A stretch of 64,000 nucleotides of DNA from Anthoceros angustus (taxonomy: Eukaryota > Streptophyta > Anthocerotopsida > Anthocerotales > Anthocerotaceae). The stretch lies in assembly GCA_010909165.1 (NCBI GenBank), contig MU008156.1, positions 682,001 to 746,000 on the forward strand, given 5' to 3'. A program made the translations under genes and the position numbers. The notes beneath the pieces are model-generated. The model was not told where the DNA came from. It made no database searches and was given only the letters and a program-made list of their open reading frames with translations. This document shows positions 33,711 to 44,974 of this stretch, one piece after another (within the stretch, counting starts at the first letter, position 1; each line of letters begins with the position of its first letter).

Positions 33711-34429
33711 TCAGTTCACTAACTTGATATATCTGTCTAGAACTAGTGGGGCAGCTACTATTACTACACCCAGTATAAATCCCAATGTGAATCCAAGTGC
33801 AAAAATGTTCGAATTCATCACCTGTGTAGCTACCAAAATAAATTCTCTGCCACTGTTGCCTGCATCAACCTGCATTGGGGTAGCTACTAGACTTGTATAC
33901 AATTCTATGACATCTGGAATGCATTGGTGTCGTGGTGTGGTTGGATTCACAACAAGCATGTCATGGAATAATTGTCGACGACCAATGGCATCTGCCCTGT
34001 CCACCCTTATGAACAATTGCCTCCCGTTTTTGGGATGGATAATGCTGAACTTGCAGCAAAATCTTTGTCCCACCAATTGATCAAGGAGTGTAGTAGCTTG
34101 ACTGCTCACCTCCAACAGACTATATTTAGTAGCAGACCGGTGAAGGAAGTCTTGTGCAGAATCAACAGCAACCACCAGTGTCTCTGCCATGCCATCCCCC
34201 ACTATGAACCGAAAATGAAATAGCAGCTTCCTTGTTGCAGATTGCAAACTACAGCGGCCGCATCTGCCACTACGCAGCTTTCTGTGGCAACTTGCACAGC
34301 CTCGTATAGCACAAAGTCATCACTGTCGTATGATACCACCACAATCGTCGCTCCGACAAATTGTAGCTCATCCCCAGCATTCCTTGCTGCAATTAGATCG
34401 GCTACAGTGGCAGTCTTATGTGAAGACAT
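33711..34429 (-). pseudogene. Unknown protein with a C-terminal membrane segment (one frame break)
   Basis: Minus strand. An ATG at 34429 opens a frame (MSSHKTATVADLIAARNAGD...) to 34202. A second frame overlapping from about 34245 continues with protein-like sequence (KLLFHFRFIVGDGMAETLVV) to a stop at 33711. A small indel near 34245 would join them into about 240 residues. The last 35 residues contain a hydrophobic helix (GFTLGFILGVVIVAAPLVL) with a short positive tail, as in tail-anchored proteins. I do not recognise the family. A short intron at the break is unlikely, as no GT..AG pair fits. Confidence 0.45.
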
Positions 34430-34498
34430 GCCTTAATCGAATGAACGAACCTCCTCAGCGAACCACGAAAAATATTTGCTAAGGACATTGAGCATCGC

Positions 34499-34692
34499 TG
34501 TGGAGGTAGTCACGGGTAGGGCAGCTGCCAGGCGGTGAGGCGGGGAGATAACCGGGTCAGGTGCTTACCCGGGCGCACGCTCGGTGTGCGGGTGGCCTCG
34601 ATCGGTTTGATGTGTGTAAGAGAGAGAGAGCCGCACGGACGGGGCTCAACGGTCGAGGTCTGTCGTCCTTTGCCATCAATCATTTGTGAAGA
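34499..34692. repeat. Direct repeat C, copy 1
   Basis: Shared with 35897-36083: GGGTAGGGCAGC, GGTTTGATGTGTGTAAG, an AG run, GGACGGGGCTCAACGGTCG and CGTCCTTTGCCAT are in the same order and spacing. The pair is about 1.4 kb apart and in the same orientation. It could be LTRs or terminal parts of an unrecognised element. Confidence 0.75.
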
Positions 34693-35896
34693 ATAGGCGA
34701 CGGCAATTTGAACATGGTAGCTAGTGGCACTTGCAAACATCCGAACCGACCTGAACAACACTTGCAATCGCTACTAGCGGTGGCATCACTGGTGCCAATC
34801 CCGACCTGAATGCCACGGCTTCGCTGCTTAGCCAAGCCGAGGAGGCAACAAACGGAGGAGCCAGGTTTGGATTTGTGAAAGATACCGCTTGCAGCTGCGG
34901 GCAGGAGGTGACCCACTATTTTTCTGAGCTCGTTGCATCGCACATTGACAAATCAAGGGACTCAGCATCTGGTTAGTGAGTGCTGATGTGATCCTGGGTT
35001 TGTCTATGCTCAGATGGTTATGATCCACCATTAACTTAGATTTGTGAGTGCTTTGAAGAGCTCAACACCTTCACTCAGGACAAAACGTGATGGTAGCAGC
35101 TTGCCAGTGTGTCATCTATACTCCTACGATAATAATTCAATACCACCTACATTTGCTATGATGTGAAAGCCAGTATGGGCGGATATTTTTTGTTTTAATA
35201 ATTCGCTGATGCAACCGGCACTTTTTGAGTGTCACGTTTTGGTACAGGAGGAGCATTTTGGTATTGTTCCTTGGAGGCTACCCTACTTCTGCTGCTTGCT
35301 GGGCCTCCTCTTCAGCTAGTGATTTTTGTTACCTTTGTTCTACTTAGGGCTATATTGGGCTTGAAACTTTGATTGTACAAATAGTAAAAAATGGAAGAAT
35401 CCCTCCTTCCAAGCAATCCGAGCCCACCCACAATTATCGACGGTCAGTTGGTTGATATTGATATTGACAATGACAATGACAATGACACATTGACAATGAC
35501 CGTCGATATCGTTGACAATGACACACCACACATTCAGATACTTGTGTGGGCCTTATAACGTTCTTGGGAGCTTTCTTCGAAATCCAAAGATACAGCTTGC
35601 TGAACTTTGTCGGGAACCTAGCGCTTTGTGCTTCCCCTTCCACGAAATCCACCACCCGACAAGTTGGAATGTAGGCCCTAAGCACTTGTTCCTGAACTTT
35701 CTTCCGCCCACATTCATGAGTGCCCAGCGCCTACGACAAGGCTTCTTTGGCAAATGCACCATCTGGTGGCGTCTGCACCACCAAGTCTCGGAGCTTCTCA
35801 TCCGGACAGCAAGCGATCTGATCATGGTTTCCAATGTGTTCGGCGCTGCAAAATCCCACAGCCGTGAACGTGTTCAAGTTCCTTTGCGCACTTAAT
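34693..35896. other. Region between the direct repeats; no gene recognised
   Basis: Contains a short tandem TTGACAATGACAATGAC array (about 35455-35525). A minus-strand open stretch (about 35760-35530) has protein-like composition (RAYIPTCRVVDFVEGEAQ, LYLWISKKAPKN) but no known domain. Confidence 0.4.
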
Positions 35897-36083
35897 ATTT
35901 AGTCACGGGAGATTGAGCGATCCGGTAGGGCAGCGGCGCGCGTGAAGGCGGGCGGGCTGCGTTCGGTGTCAGCTGGCCTCGGTTCGGTTTGATGTGTGTA
36001 AGAGAGAGAGAGCCGTACGGACGGGGCTCAACGGTCGAGGTTTGTCGTCCTTTGCCATAAATCGTTTGTTAAGAATAGGTGAC
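35897..36083. repeat. Direct repeat C, copy 2
   Basis: Second copy of 34499-34692 with several short gaps. Confidence 0.75.
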
Positions 36084-36399
36084 GGCGTTCAAATTAAGCT
36101 GGAGCAGTGCCACTAGCACGGAACCAGTGTGCACAACCTGTTGTGGTCCCGCCAAACTGGTGTGCAACGCGCTGGGACATATACGCTGTTTACAAGGAAA
36201 ATTTCAGAGGGGGTATTCATGATTGAACGGGCTGATATGCCGTTAGCCGGGGGGTTATATGAGAGGTGAGCGCGCCTCGAAATGAGGCTGATATTTTTTT
36301 CGCGTGTCCTAACCTTAAAACCCCCTCATGTGTGCATATTCCAATACCAGATTCTATATGTACACATGTGTGACGTGACGGCGTGAGGACAATGCACCT

Positions 36400-36870
36400 T
36401 TCTGTACAGGGGTTGCAAGCTTGTACTTTTCAAAAGTGAAATTCAGGATGTTCGTTTTCTTGTCCTTCTCCTGCAGCTATGGTGGAGATCATGGACAAAG
36501 AGGATGCAGAAACATCAACGAGCTATCAAACCGCCAGTGAGATGGCATCAACCACAGGGCACCTTAGATATGAAAGATCTACAAAATCGGGTGCAAAATC
36601 TTCAACAGCTGCCACGGGGATGCAGAAGTCCTGCAACGTTGGTCCAGGCACGTAGCCATATGGGGACAACGCTGACTCTGGAGATGGCTTGCCTGGGAAA
36701 GATCTGAGGGAGGTTAAATCAAAAGTCCCTGTCAGGCAATCAAGGAGCAACTATAGTGCGGGTTAAGCGTTTGGTGGTCCTGGTTCCAACAAACGAACTG
36801 GCGAATCAGGTTGAATGCGATACGTATCAAACTCATAATTATAATCACCCCCACCAGCCTTATCCCGGTC
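36400..36870 (+). pseudogene. RH50-like helicase pseudogene, right part (intron 2 to intron 4)
   Basis: Colinear with the intact gene on the opposite strand. It holds the end of intron 2 (GGTTGCAAGCTTG, ATTCAGGATGTTC, CTCCTGCAG), exon 3 (VEIMDKEDAETSTS, QTASE, TKSGAKSSTAATG), an internal deletion of about 0.5 kb, then [13 protein letters not shown] from exon 4, its splice donor and the start of intron 4. Because introns are kept, this is a DNA-level duplicate and not a retrocopy. Stops and shifts are present. It continues the piece at 27893-28030 after about 8.4 kb of inserted elements. Confidence 0.88.
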
Positions 36871-36976
36871 AGCAACGGCAAGAGATCACTCGTCTAAGCA
36901 TTCAGTCGATCTAAAGTCCTACATGTACCAGGGGTCTAGCTCACCTGACTTGCATATACATTATACGCAAACACAG

Positions 36977-39600
36977 TCAAGACGCGTGTTGCTCCTCAGC
37001 TAGCTGAACGAGGTTGTTAAGGTCAAGAATGCCCTTCGTACCCCATCCCTTCACACCTTCCGAAACATTGGGTCTAAACTTCTCATACAGCCTGTATCCA
37101 GCTCTCCCGATTTCCTCCTGGGGTAACGAACTTGCAAGCTTCTCCATTGCCCCTTCAATAACAAGATGCGAACCATCAAATAATTCAGTGTCTGCAACGA
37201 TAACTGTGACACAGGCCTGTACTCATTGGAGCCAACCATAGAGAAGTGCACAAAATCCGGTGATAGCTATCATACAGAAACTTCACGTACCTTTCACTGC
37301 CTCAAAATCTGAACCAAATGCTCTCTTCACGTAGCCAAGTACTGAAGAAGGAGAAATATGTTTGCCGCTTTGATCAACAGCCAAGAGTTGGCCATCCTCC
37401 ATCCTTTTAACTCGCAACCTAGTTCCGAAAACCTCCACCTGCTCTAGATCCTCCTTTGCTCGTTGCCGCAATTCACGTTTCTCCTCTGCCTCAGGAGCAT
37501 CTTCCATGAGACCCAGCCGCTTCCCTTTGGCTTGTGCATACATTCCAGAGATTGCCTTGCCAAAAGTTAAGCCTTCCTCGAATTTATACCCTTCTCTCTG
37601 TGCCACTACCGGCACCCACAAGGTGATAACAGGGGCCCTGTTGATAAGCACTTTTCTGTCAAATTCACCAGTCTTCTCTGGAACCACGTCTTCCGAGATC
37701 GGCTTTCCCTCGTCAGCTGTCCCAGCTTCAGCCTCGCCCCGCACAATGCCTCGCTTCGCATCGTCATCTTTGACACGGGCAGCGTCGGATCCGGTGGTTT
37801 CCTCTCGCTTTTCTTCCGCATCTGGAGAGTCTTTCTTTACTTTCTCGTGGCTATCGTCAACAGCTGTAGCATCTACCACATCATTTGATCTCGAGATTGG
37901 GTCTTGCTGGCCCACTTCGGGTGATTTTTTACTCCTCGTCGATCTGCGCAGCAACCCATTCCCGCTCTCAGGATCCGCTTTTCCAACCGGCTTTGCAGTA
38001 GGTCGGCTTTCCTCTCCCGATCCAGCTTCAGGTTCACTTGAATCTGCCTTTGCTTCCTCCTTTGCCTTGGAATCCTTCTTAGCCTTTCGCTCCTTGGTCT
38101 TTGCTTCCTTCTTAGCCTTCTCCTCCTTCCCGGCCTTTGTTTCCCTCTTAGGAACCTTCGGTCTCTTCGCCGGTGTCTCCTTTTCCGCTATCTCCAAATC
38201 GTTGGCTCTCTTCTTTCCTGCAGGCTTTGCTCCCTCCACTTCGCCTTCACCAGTAGTCGGAGCACTACTTCGTAGCCCAGGTCGTTTGGACGTTGTACTC
38301 GGACTTGGTGCCTCGGTTGCGGGTTTTTTGCGCTTTTTCGAAGGTCCCTGCTCCACCTGATCCACATCCAAAGGAGGTTCACCGGCATCTGGTTTCTTGC
38401 TTCCCTTCGTTTTCCCCTTACCACCATCTGAAGCAGAGGGGACCTCATCTTGCTGGTTTGCTCGACCCCTCTTTTTCGGTTTAGCACCTTCTGAAGCTGA
38501 CGTAACTCGAGTTCGAGGAATGGCCTCTTGCTTTCTCTGTTTCCCTTTCTTCTGAGGGGCCCTCCCTGCAGGCGATGCTTCGCTCTTCTGAGAAGTCTCC
38601 TGTTTCTTCCGAACTCCTCCCTGGTCCTTGCCAGCATCCTCCCCTTTCTTGCCTTCGGCCTCTACAACGACGGCCTGCTTCGTTTCCTCCTGTTTCCTCT
38701 TGCGGTTCTTCTTCTGCCCAACTTCAGCTGAAGTGGAGGGTGATGCCGCCTGAGGGGTAGCCAATTTTTTAGTTTTACGCTCCTTCTTCTTCTTGGCAGC
38801 TGGCTGGGTAGCTCGCTTCTTCAACGAAGCACTTTTCTCCAGCTTACTTTCGTCTGGAGCAGAACGACCTCGAGCTGGCGGAGTCTTCTTCTTACTTTCA
38901 TGAGCCCCCCCATTTTTCGCCGAAGCATCATCGCCCTCTTGGTGGGCGTCCTCCTCCTTCCTCCGTGACTTCTTCTTCAGCTCTGAAATCACACGCGAAA
39001 TGGTACATAGGCAGTCATCCAACACTGGCCCATAATCGGACCCACAATTGAAGACTACCTTATCAGGGCCTACTACAGCTCAAATCCGTACATTATAGTC
39101 TTCAGGTCCTTAACTTTAGGGTGCTCCTCGACTAGATTCGCTCCGGAATCGCCAAATAGGCCCCTTGACATCCATGTCTGGAATGCCAGTAAAAGACCTG
39201 AAAACCTACTTCCAACGAGCATAGCAACGCCCTTGAACCGCAAAACCTAGACACACGGTTGCAGGCAGAGAGCTGTAATGAAGTACCTAGCCCCAACTCG
39301 CCATCAGGATTTTCAATTTTCCCTGCGTTGGACTTGGCCGCTCTCTTGCCTTTCGCAATTTTCTTATCGTCGCTGTCTTTTCGTTGCTTGCCAGTCTTGT
39401 TCGCACGTGCATTTGCTACCGAGTGTCAATAACAAAGGGCATTAGCAACCTGATACTACGTAGGTAATCAGCACAGTTCAATCGCAAGCAAAATAACTAG
39501 AATATCACCTATGTAGAAGAGAAACTAGCCTACGAACTACTTGAGAAGGCAAGACAAACACCCAGGGAACATGAAGCTGAGACAAACCTTTGCGCGCCAT
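36977..39600 (-). CDS. Lysine-rich nuclear-type protein with a conserved C-terminal domain
   Basis: Four exons (39588-39600, 39287-39415, 37291-38982, 36977-37191) with good splice sites sum to 2049 nt, 682 residues. Start: MARK, a 13-nt first exon. Residues about 10-480 are a Lys/Glu/Ala/Ser-rich low-complexity tail with many basic patches (KKRKKP, KRPKVPKR), likely disordered and nuclear. From about residue 487 to the end it is globular: LINRAPVITLWVPVVAQ, LTFGKAISGMYAQAKGKRLG, later EEIGRAGYRLYEKFRP and GWGTKGILDL. I recall the RAP..LWAAVVAERLG..LTLGKAVAGLNAQSKG arrangement from uncharacterised plant and fungal proteins but cannot name the domain. Some annotation pipelines call such genes unc-89-like because of the repeats; that would be misleading. 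Confidence 0.82.
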
Positions 39601-40069
39601 GTCCACAAGCTGAGGCCGCTGTCCGGTACCCAAAGGGAGAGTCACACCACCCCAATGTGCAAAGATGGAAGGTCACACTGGAGAAGAGCCGCGGTTGCCA
39701 AGTGTGGATTGCCTCACTCCACGGACGCGTGGCTTTGATGAACTAGTCCCAACTCTCGTCCGCTGAGCACGCCCCAAATTTGAGAGATCGATTAAAAGAC
39801 TGGACTTTTACAATGCACTCGATCATGGGAGAGAATGGTCTACCTATGACCTCACATTGGATTTTAGGTCCTGTTGAGGGGAGGGTTGGAGTCTCACTGC
39901 TCTCTCTAGTGTGGGTGGTGGTTTGCCCTAGCCGTCACTCTTGCCCTATCTTAGAGAGAGAAAAGATGTGCTCTCCTTTCCCTTCTTAGAGAGAGAGGGA
40001 AAAAATCACACTCCCAAGCAAATTTAACATGAAGAGTGGAGTAGTAAGCTCTTGTATAGATATGTCTGC

Positions 40070-40415
40070 TAGGCATTTGGAAGCAGGAGTAGCTCAAGGC
40101 AAGCAATTGGAAGTAGGAGCAGCTCAAGGCAAGCAATTGGAAGCAGGAGTAACTCAAGGCAAGCAATTGGAAGCAGAGTAACTCAAGGCAGGCAATTGGA
40201 AGCAGGAGCAGCTCAAGGCAGGCAATTGGAAGCAGGAGCATCTCAAGCAAGGCAGGCAATTGGAAGCAGGAGCATCTCAAGCAAGGCAGGCAATTGGAAG
40301 CAGGAGCATCTCAAGGTAGGCAATTGGAAGCACGAGCATCTCAAGGCAGGCAATTGGAAGCAGGAGTAGCTCAAGGCAAGCATGTGGAAGCACGAGTAGC
40401 TTAAGGCAGGAACAT
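40070..40415. repeat. 30-bp minisatellite (GGCAATTGGAAGCAGGAGCA)
   Basis: About eleven units of roughly 29-34 bp: GGCAAGCAATTGGAAGCAGGAGTAGCTCAA with the middle varied. One unit is shortened and two are extended by AGCAA. Confidence 0.9.
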
Positions 40416-40439
40416 CATGCCTGAGCAAGAGTAGCACAG

Positions 40440-41590
40440 AGGATCAAAATCAGGAGTTGTGTAGCAAACTCTTGTATAGATATATTTGCTTGGGCATATG
40501 CAAGCAACAACGGGATGAAAATGAACAATGAGTGGCAAGATTTTGTATAGAAATATTTGCTTGAGCATATACAAGCAACAACAGGATGAAAATGAGCAGT
40601 AGAGTGGCAAGATCTTGTGTAAATATATTTGCTTGGGCATATGCAAGCAACAACAGGATGAAAATGAGCAGTGAGTAGCAAGATCTGGTCTAGATATATT
40701 TGCTTGGGCATATGCAACAACGGGATGAAAATGAACAATGAGTGGCAAGATTTTGTATAGAAATATTTGCTTGAGCATATACAAGCAACAACAGGATGAA
40801 AATGAGCAGTAGAGTGGCAAGATCTTGTGTAAATATATTTGCTTGGGCATATGCAAGCAACAACAGGATGAAAATGAGCAGTGAGTAGCAAGATCTGGTC
40901 TAGATATATTTGCTTGGGCATATGCAAGCAACAACAAGATGAAAATGAGCAGTAGAGTGGCGAGATCTTGTATAGATATATTTGTTTGGGCATATACAAG
41001 CAAGAATTGGATGAAAATGAGCAGTAGAGTGGCAAGATCTTGTATATGAATATTTGCTTGGGCATATGCAAGCAACAACAGGATGAAAATGAGTAGTAGA
41101 GTGGCAAGATCTTGAGCAGATATATTTGCTTGGGCATATGCAAGCAACAATTGGATGAAAATGAACAGTGAGTGGCAAGATCTTGTCTAGATATATTTGC
41201 TTGGGCATATGCGAGCAACAACAGGATGAAAATGAGAAGTAGAGTGGCAAGATCTTGTGTAGATATATTTGCTTGGGCATATGCAAGTAACTACTGGATG
41301 AAAATGAGCAGTGAGTGGCAAGATCTTATCTAGATATATTTGCTTGGGCATATGCAAGCAACACCAGGATGAAAATGAGCAGTAGAGTGGCAAAATCTTG
41401 TATAGATATATTTGGTTGGGCATATGTAAGCAACTACAAGATGAAAATGAGTAGTAGAGTAACAAGATCTTGTGTAGATATATTTGCTTGGGCATATGCA
41501 AGCAACAATGGGATGAAAATGAGTAGTAGAATGGCAAGATCTTGTATAGATATATTTACTTGGGCATATGCAAGCATCAACAGCTCTAGG
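40440..41590. repeat. 72-bp satellite with long open frames
   Basis: About 16 head-to-tail units of about 71-72 bp, each with TTTGCTTGGGCATATGCAAGC, GATGAAAATGAGCAG and GTGGCAAGATCTTGT. At about 40500-40910 a block of three units is itself duplicated nearly exactly. Because 72 is a multiple of three, minus-strand frames of 249 and 268 codons stay open and translate to 24-residue peptide repeats (AYAQANI..., HMPKQIYL...). I regard these as a by-product of the satellite, since two different frames are open over the same stretch. Confidence 0.92.
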
Positions 41591-44500
41591 TAGGGATATC
41601 AATTGTCAGCAAGAGCATTAGGACCTAAATCATGATGTGCAATTGGAGAAAGAGCAAAAAAGGAAGGCGTCTACAAACAAAGCTTGAAAAGGTCGAAATG
41701 CTATATCTGTCAAATATCTCTAAGAAAAATATCATACTATCAGACAACTCTAAGTTAAAGAGTTTATTGTAACAAAATGTGATCAAGCATGGGAAGGATG
41801 GAATGCTACATTTGTCGAATCTCTAAATTTATCGGATATCACACTGCCAGGTAAATCTAAAATGAAGCGTCCACTAGCAACTATATGATCAAACATCAAA
41901 TCTTGCATAGATATGTTTAGAAGAATGGAATGCTACATGTGTCAAATTTTCAAAGTTAATTTGGTTATGTGAAGCAAATTTAAGATAAAAGAACTCATTC
42001 GCAACATATGATCTATTATCAGCTTTTGTATAAATGTGTGTCTAATAAATAACAGCTATGTATGTAATGAACAAAGGTCTGTCTAATAAATAACATCTAT
42101 GTATGTAATGAACAAGAAACAAACATAACAAGGTATTTGTTTGTTTCAGATATACAACCAAGAACAAATACAACAAGGTATTTGTTTGCTTCAACTTTAT
42201 TCCTATGAACAAAGATAGTAAGATATGTGTTCCTATGAATAAAGATAAAAAGATATTTGTTTGATTCAGATTTACTACTATCATATTGACGTTTGTATGG
42301 TTTCCTTTCATGTAGCACAACCATGTTAGAATGTGAGGTTCTCCTACACATATTTTGCTAATTTCATTTTTATTTCAGGATTATTCTTTTAGTTTTAATT
42401 TCGAGAAGGGTTCCCCTATTGATTTAGAGACATTTTAAGCCACAATCTGAGATATCACCAAAAGGAAAAAAAAGGTATTAATTTGCTCCTTATTTTCTTA
42501 TAACCTAATGCAATGAGTCTATTATGTAGTAGTGTAATGGTTTACAGTTTCCATAAAATGTTGAATTTGTTCGCATTGAAGAGATATTTGCATTGAAGAC
42601 GCTAAGCAAGAGTTGTTTCTCTTTGTTCTCATTGAAAAGAACGGGGACAATTCTTGTTATTTTGGACAGAATTACACAAATTAGTTTACTCCTCTAGTAG
42701 TACGAAGTTGAATATGTTCATACGAGAGAATGAGAAAGTTTTTGCAGCTTTGTGTGTACATCACCTTGCTCGTTTGCAAAGTTGAATAGTATTAATCTTT
42801 AACATGCGATAAGACCATGACCAATTAATGTTGATATATAGCAGAAGTAACAAATTTTTATATTCATTCAAATGAAGCATATCTTCTCTCTAAATTAGAG
42901 ATCTATACGGAGATTTAGATGCAGCAAGCAAGTACTTGCGTGCAGCTAGGAGGCTCACCTAGTTAAGACTCACTCAAGCGGGCACAAAGATCTAAGTGGA
43001 AGCTAAATTTCGTATAATTGGAGCAATTAATTATTCCAAACTTAATAATAAATCTAGATAATTGATTTGGAAGATCTTTTCGTGGGCCATACTATCACAC
43101 CTTTTGTGTTACAATTCGCTTTCTTGAACGTCCCAAACATCATATTTAGAAAAGTGTTATGGTGATGGTACGTTAACTTATTGAGCAATGTCACACCTAA
43201 TGTATCCTAGCACATTAAGAGAGAGCAGCACTAACAACGATGAAGAAAAAAAACGAATATATCACATGCGAACTGGAAGGCTGGGACTAGGAATTTTGCA
43301 CGGTTTCTTCAAATGCTGGGCCAGGTCCTTACTCTTGTGTCATTCCAATTGCTAGCGCGTTGGTCGTGCTTCGCGCCGTCCGTTGAGTGTGGTCCTTGGT
43401 ATGATGCAGGGTGGTGGTGCCTTCTCAGGTTCTCCTTTTTCAGGACGATGCGGAACATTGGCAAACTCATTTTTGTTGAAACATTAAGGGAAGTGCAAAG
43501 GCTGGTAAGGTATAATACACTGCTACAGCCTTTCATCAAGCTTGAGAGGAAAATTGTTAGTAATGCTCAGAAGCTTTGATAAGAGGGTGAGGAAGACGAT
43601 GTCCTTCCAGGGCCTGACCCTGATTTGATGGAGTTTTAGTCCATCTTTTGTAGTCATTCTCAATGCATTGTTGACTTAAAATTTGCTCTTTTCGGCGAGA
43701 AAAAATAAGTATGAAGAGAGCAGTGATTTATGCATTTTGTTACATTTATTAAAGGATAGGTCATGAAACTCATTAATATTTGCTTATGCTTGACAGCTCT
43801 CCCCTCATACAAGCATGAAATCTAATCCAAACAATCACTCGAGACAAAATAGCTAAAGAATGTCCCAACCGATGATTAAAGTTCCACGAAAACTAAATGT
43901 ACATACATATACGCTAAAATGAATTGTACATAATGGGTAATAAGCATACCACAAAGAACATTCATATATATATATATGGATATATCAATAAAAAATGTTT
44001 AGAGGGCATCCATGATGGCACATTGTTGGAATATCTCATCCACCTTGAATTCCCAAACCAAAGGAAACAATAAATATATCTATTAAGGTCGTTATTATCC
44101 TATTTTTTTAATAGCAGTATATTTTTATTAGGTATAAAAGGCTTTAGTAATTCCCATTCATAATCCTATTCAAATGTTTTGGTGATTCTTATTCAAAGAG
44201 CTCCGATGACTTGTGTCGCTATTCGAAGCGTTCGGGCGATTCTCATCAAAAGCTCGGGTGGTTCTTATGAGTGTTGTTAATAAAGCTAATGTGTCCTTGA
44301 GATCAATAATGATGGGAGATGCAATAATAATGTCCAATAATGAGGCTACTAGAGATGGCTCATGGCTACCCCTGCATGCTTTTTTTGATCGCATGTTCAT
44401 AGAAGCTCATGTGTTTTTTGGTGAATAGTGACCATGTTAAGGGTACCCATGTCTGGGTACAAACGCTAGCAAAAGGAATAGTGACCCATGTATGGGTACA

Positions 44501-44974
44501 AACGCTAGCAAAAGCCAAAAGCTCTTACGATGGTGCCCAATTAGTAAGCCTGTCTTTTACATCTCAAATTTGATTTAGGCATTGTACGTGATTTTATGCC
44601 CTATTTTTATGGACTGTAAATCTCCACCATACTCTCACTGTGTACGAGGGGGGACTTGTCCACAAGTGGCTGATAGAGTTTGCTCAAGCTTTGATGTAAA
44701 TGCAATATGCCCACCTTAATCCGCGTCAAAGTGATATTTGCTATCGTGTTTCTAGGTGAGAACAAGGTTTCCCTTTCATCTTGTTGGGAATCAACAGATG
44801 TAAATTGCCTGACGCTAAATTGTTTTCCTAAAGACGAAGTTTTTCTGTCTCTTCGTCAATGGTAGCCAGGTTATGGTACAGGTGAAAATTTTGCGGGCAG
44901 GAAAGATACTTCTTACAGACCAGTTGGTCCATCTCCTTGTGATGGACCAGCTGAAAGGGGATACGCATATCCTG
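41591..44974. other. AT-rich intergenic region without a recognised gene
   Basis: No coding frame is supported. Features seen: a duplicated CTAATAAATAACA..CTATGTATGTAATGAACAA segment (about 42028-42115) followed by GTATTTGTTTG repeats; a plus-strand frame at 43313-43579 whose end (QRLVRYNTLLQPFIKLERK) has a coding look but no partner; and a tandem duplication at about 44440-44520 (GGGTACAAACGCTAGCAAAAG twice). Confidence 0.55.

Noticed and set aside
34202..34247. Short intron joining the two frames of the unknown membrane-tail protein
   Set aside because: The overlap is only about 45 bases and has no GT..AG pair that keeps both frames, so a frame break is more likely.
37506..38360. 284-codon open frame on the plus strand
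   Set aside because: It is the exact antisense of the lysine-rich exon. Low-complexity Lys/Glu codons leave the opposite strand open as Ser/Phe/Leu, with no domain.
40401..41221. 249- and 268-codon minus-strand open frames
   Set aside because: Two frames are open over the same satellite and both give pure 24-residue repeats; a by-product of the 72-bp unit.
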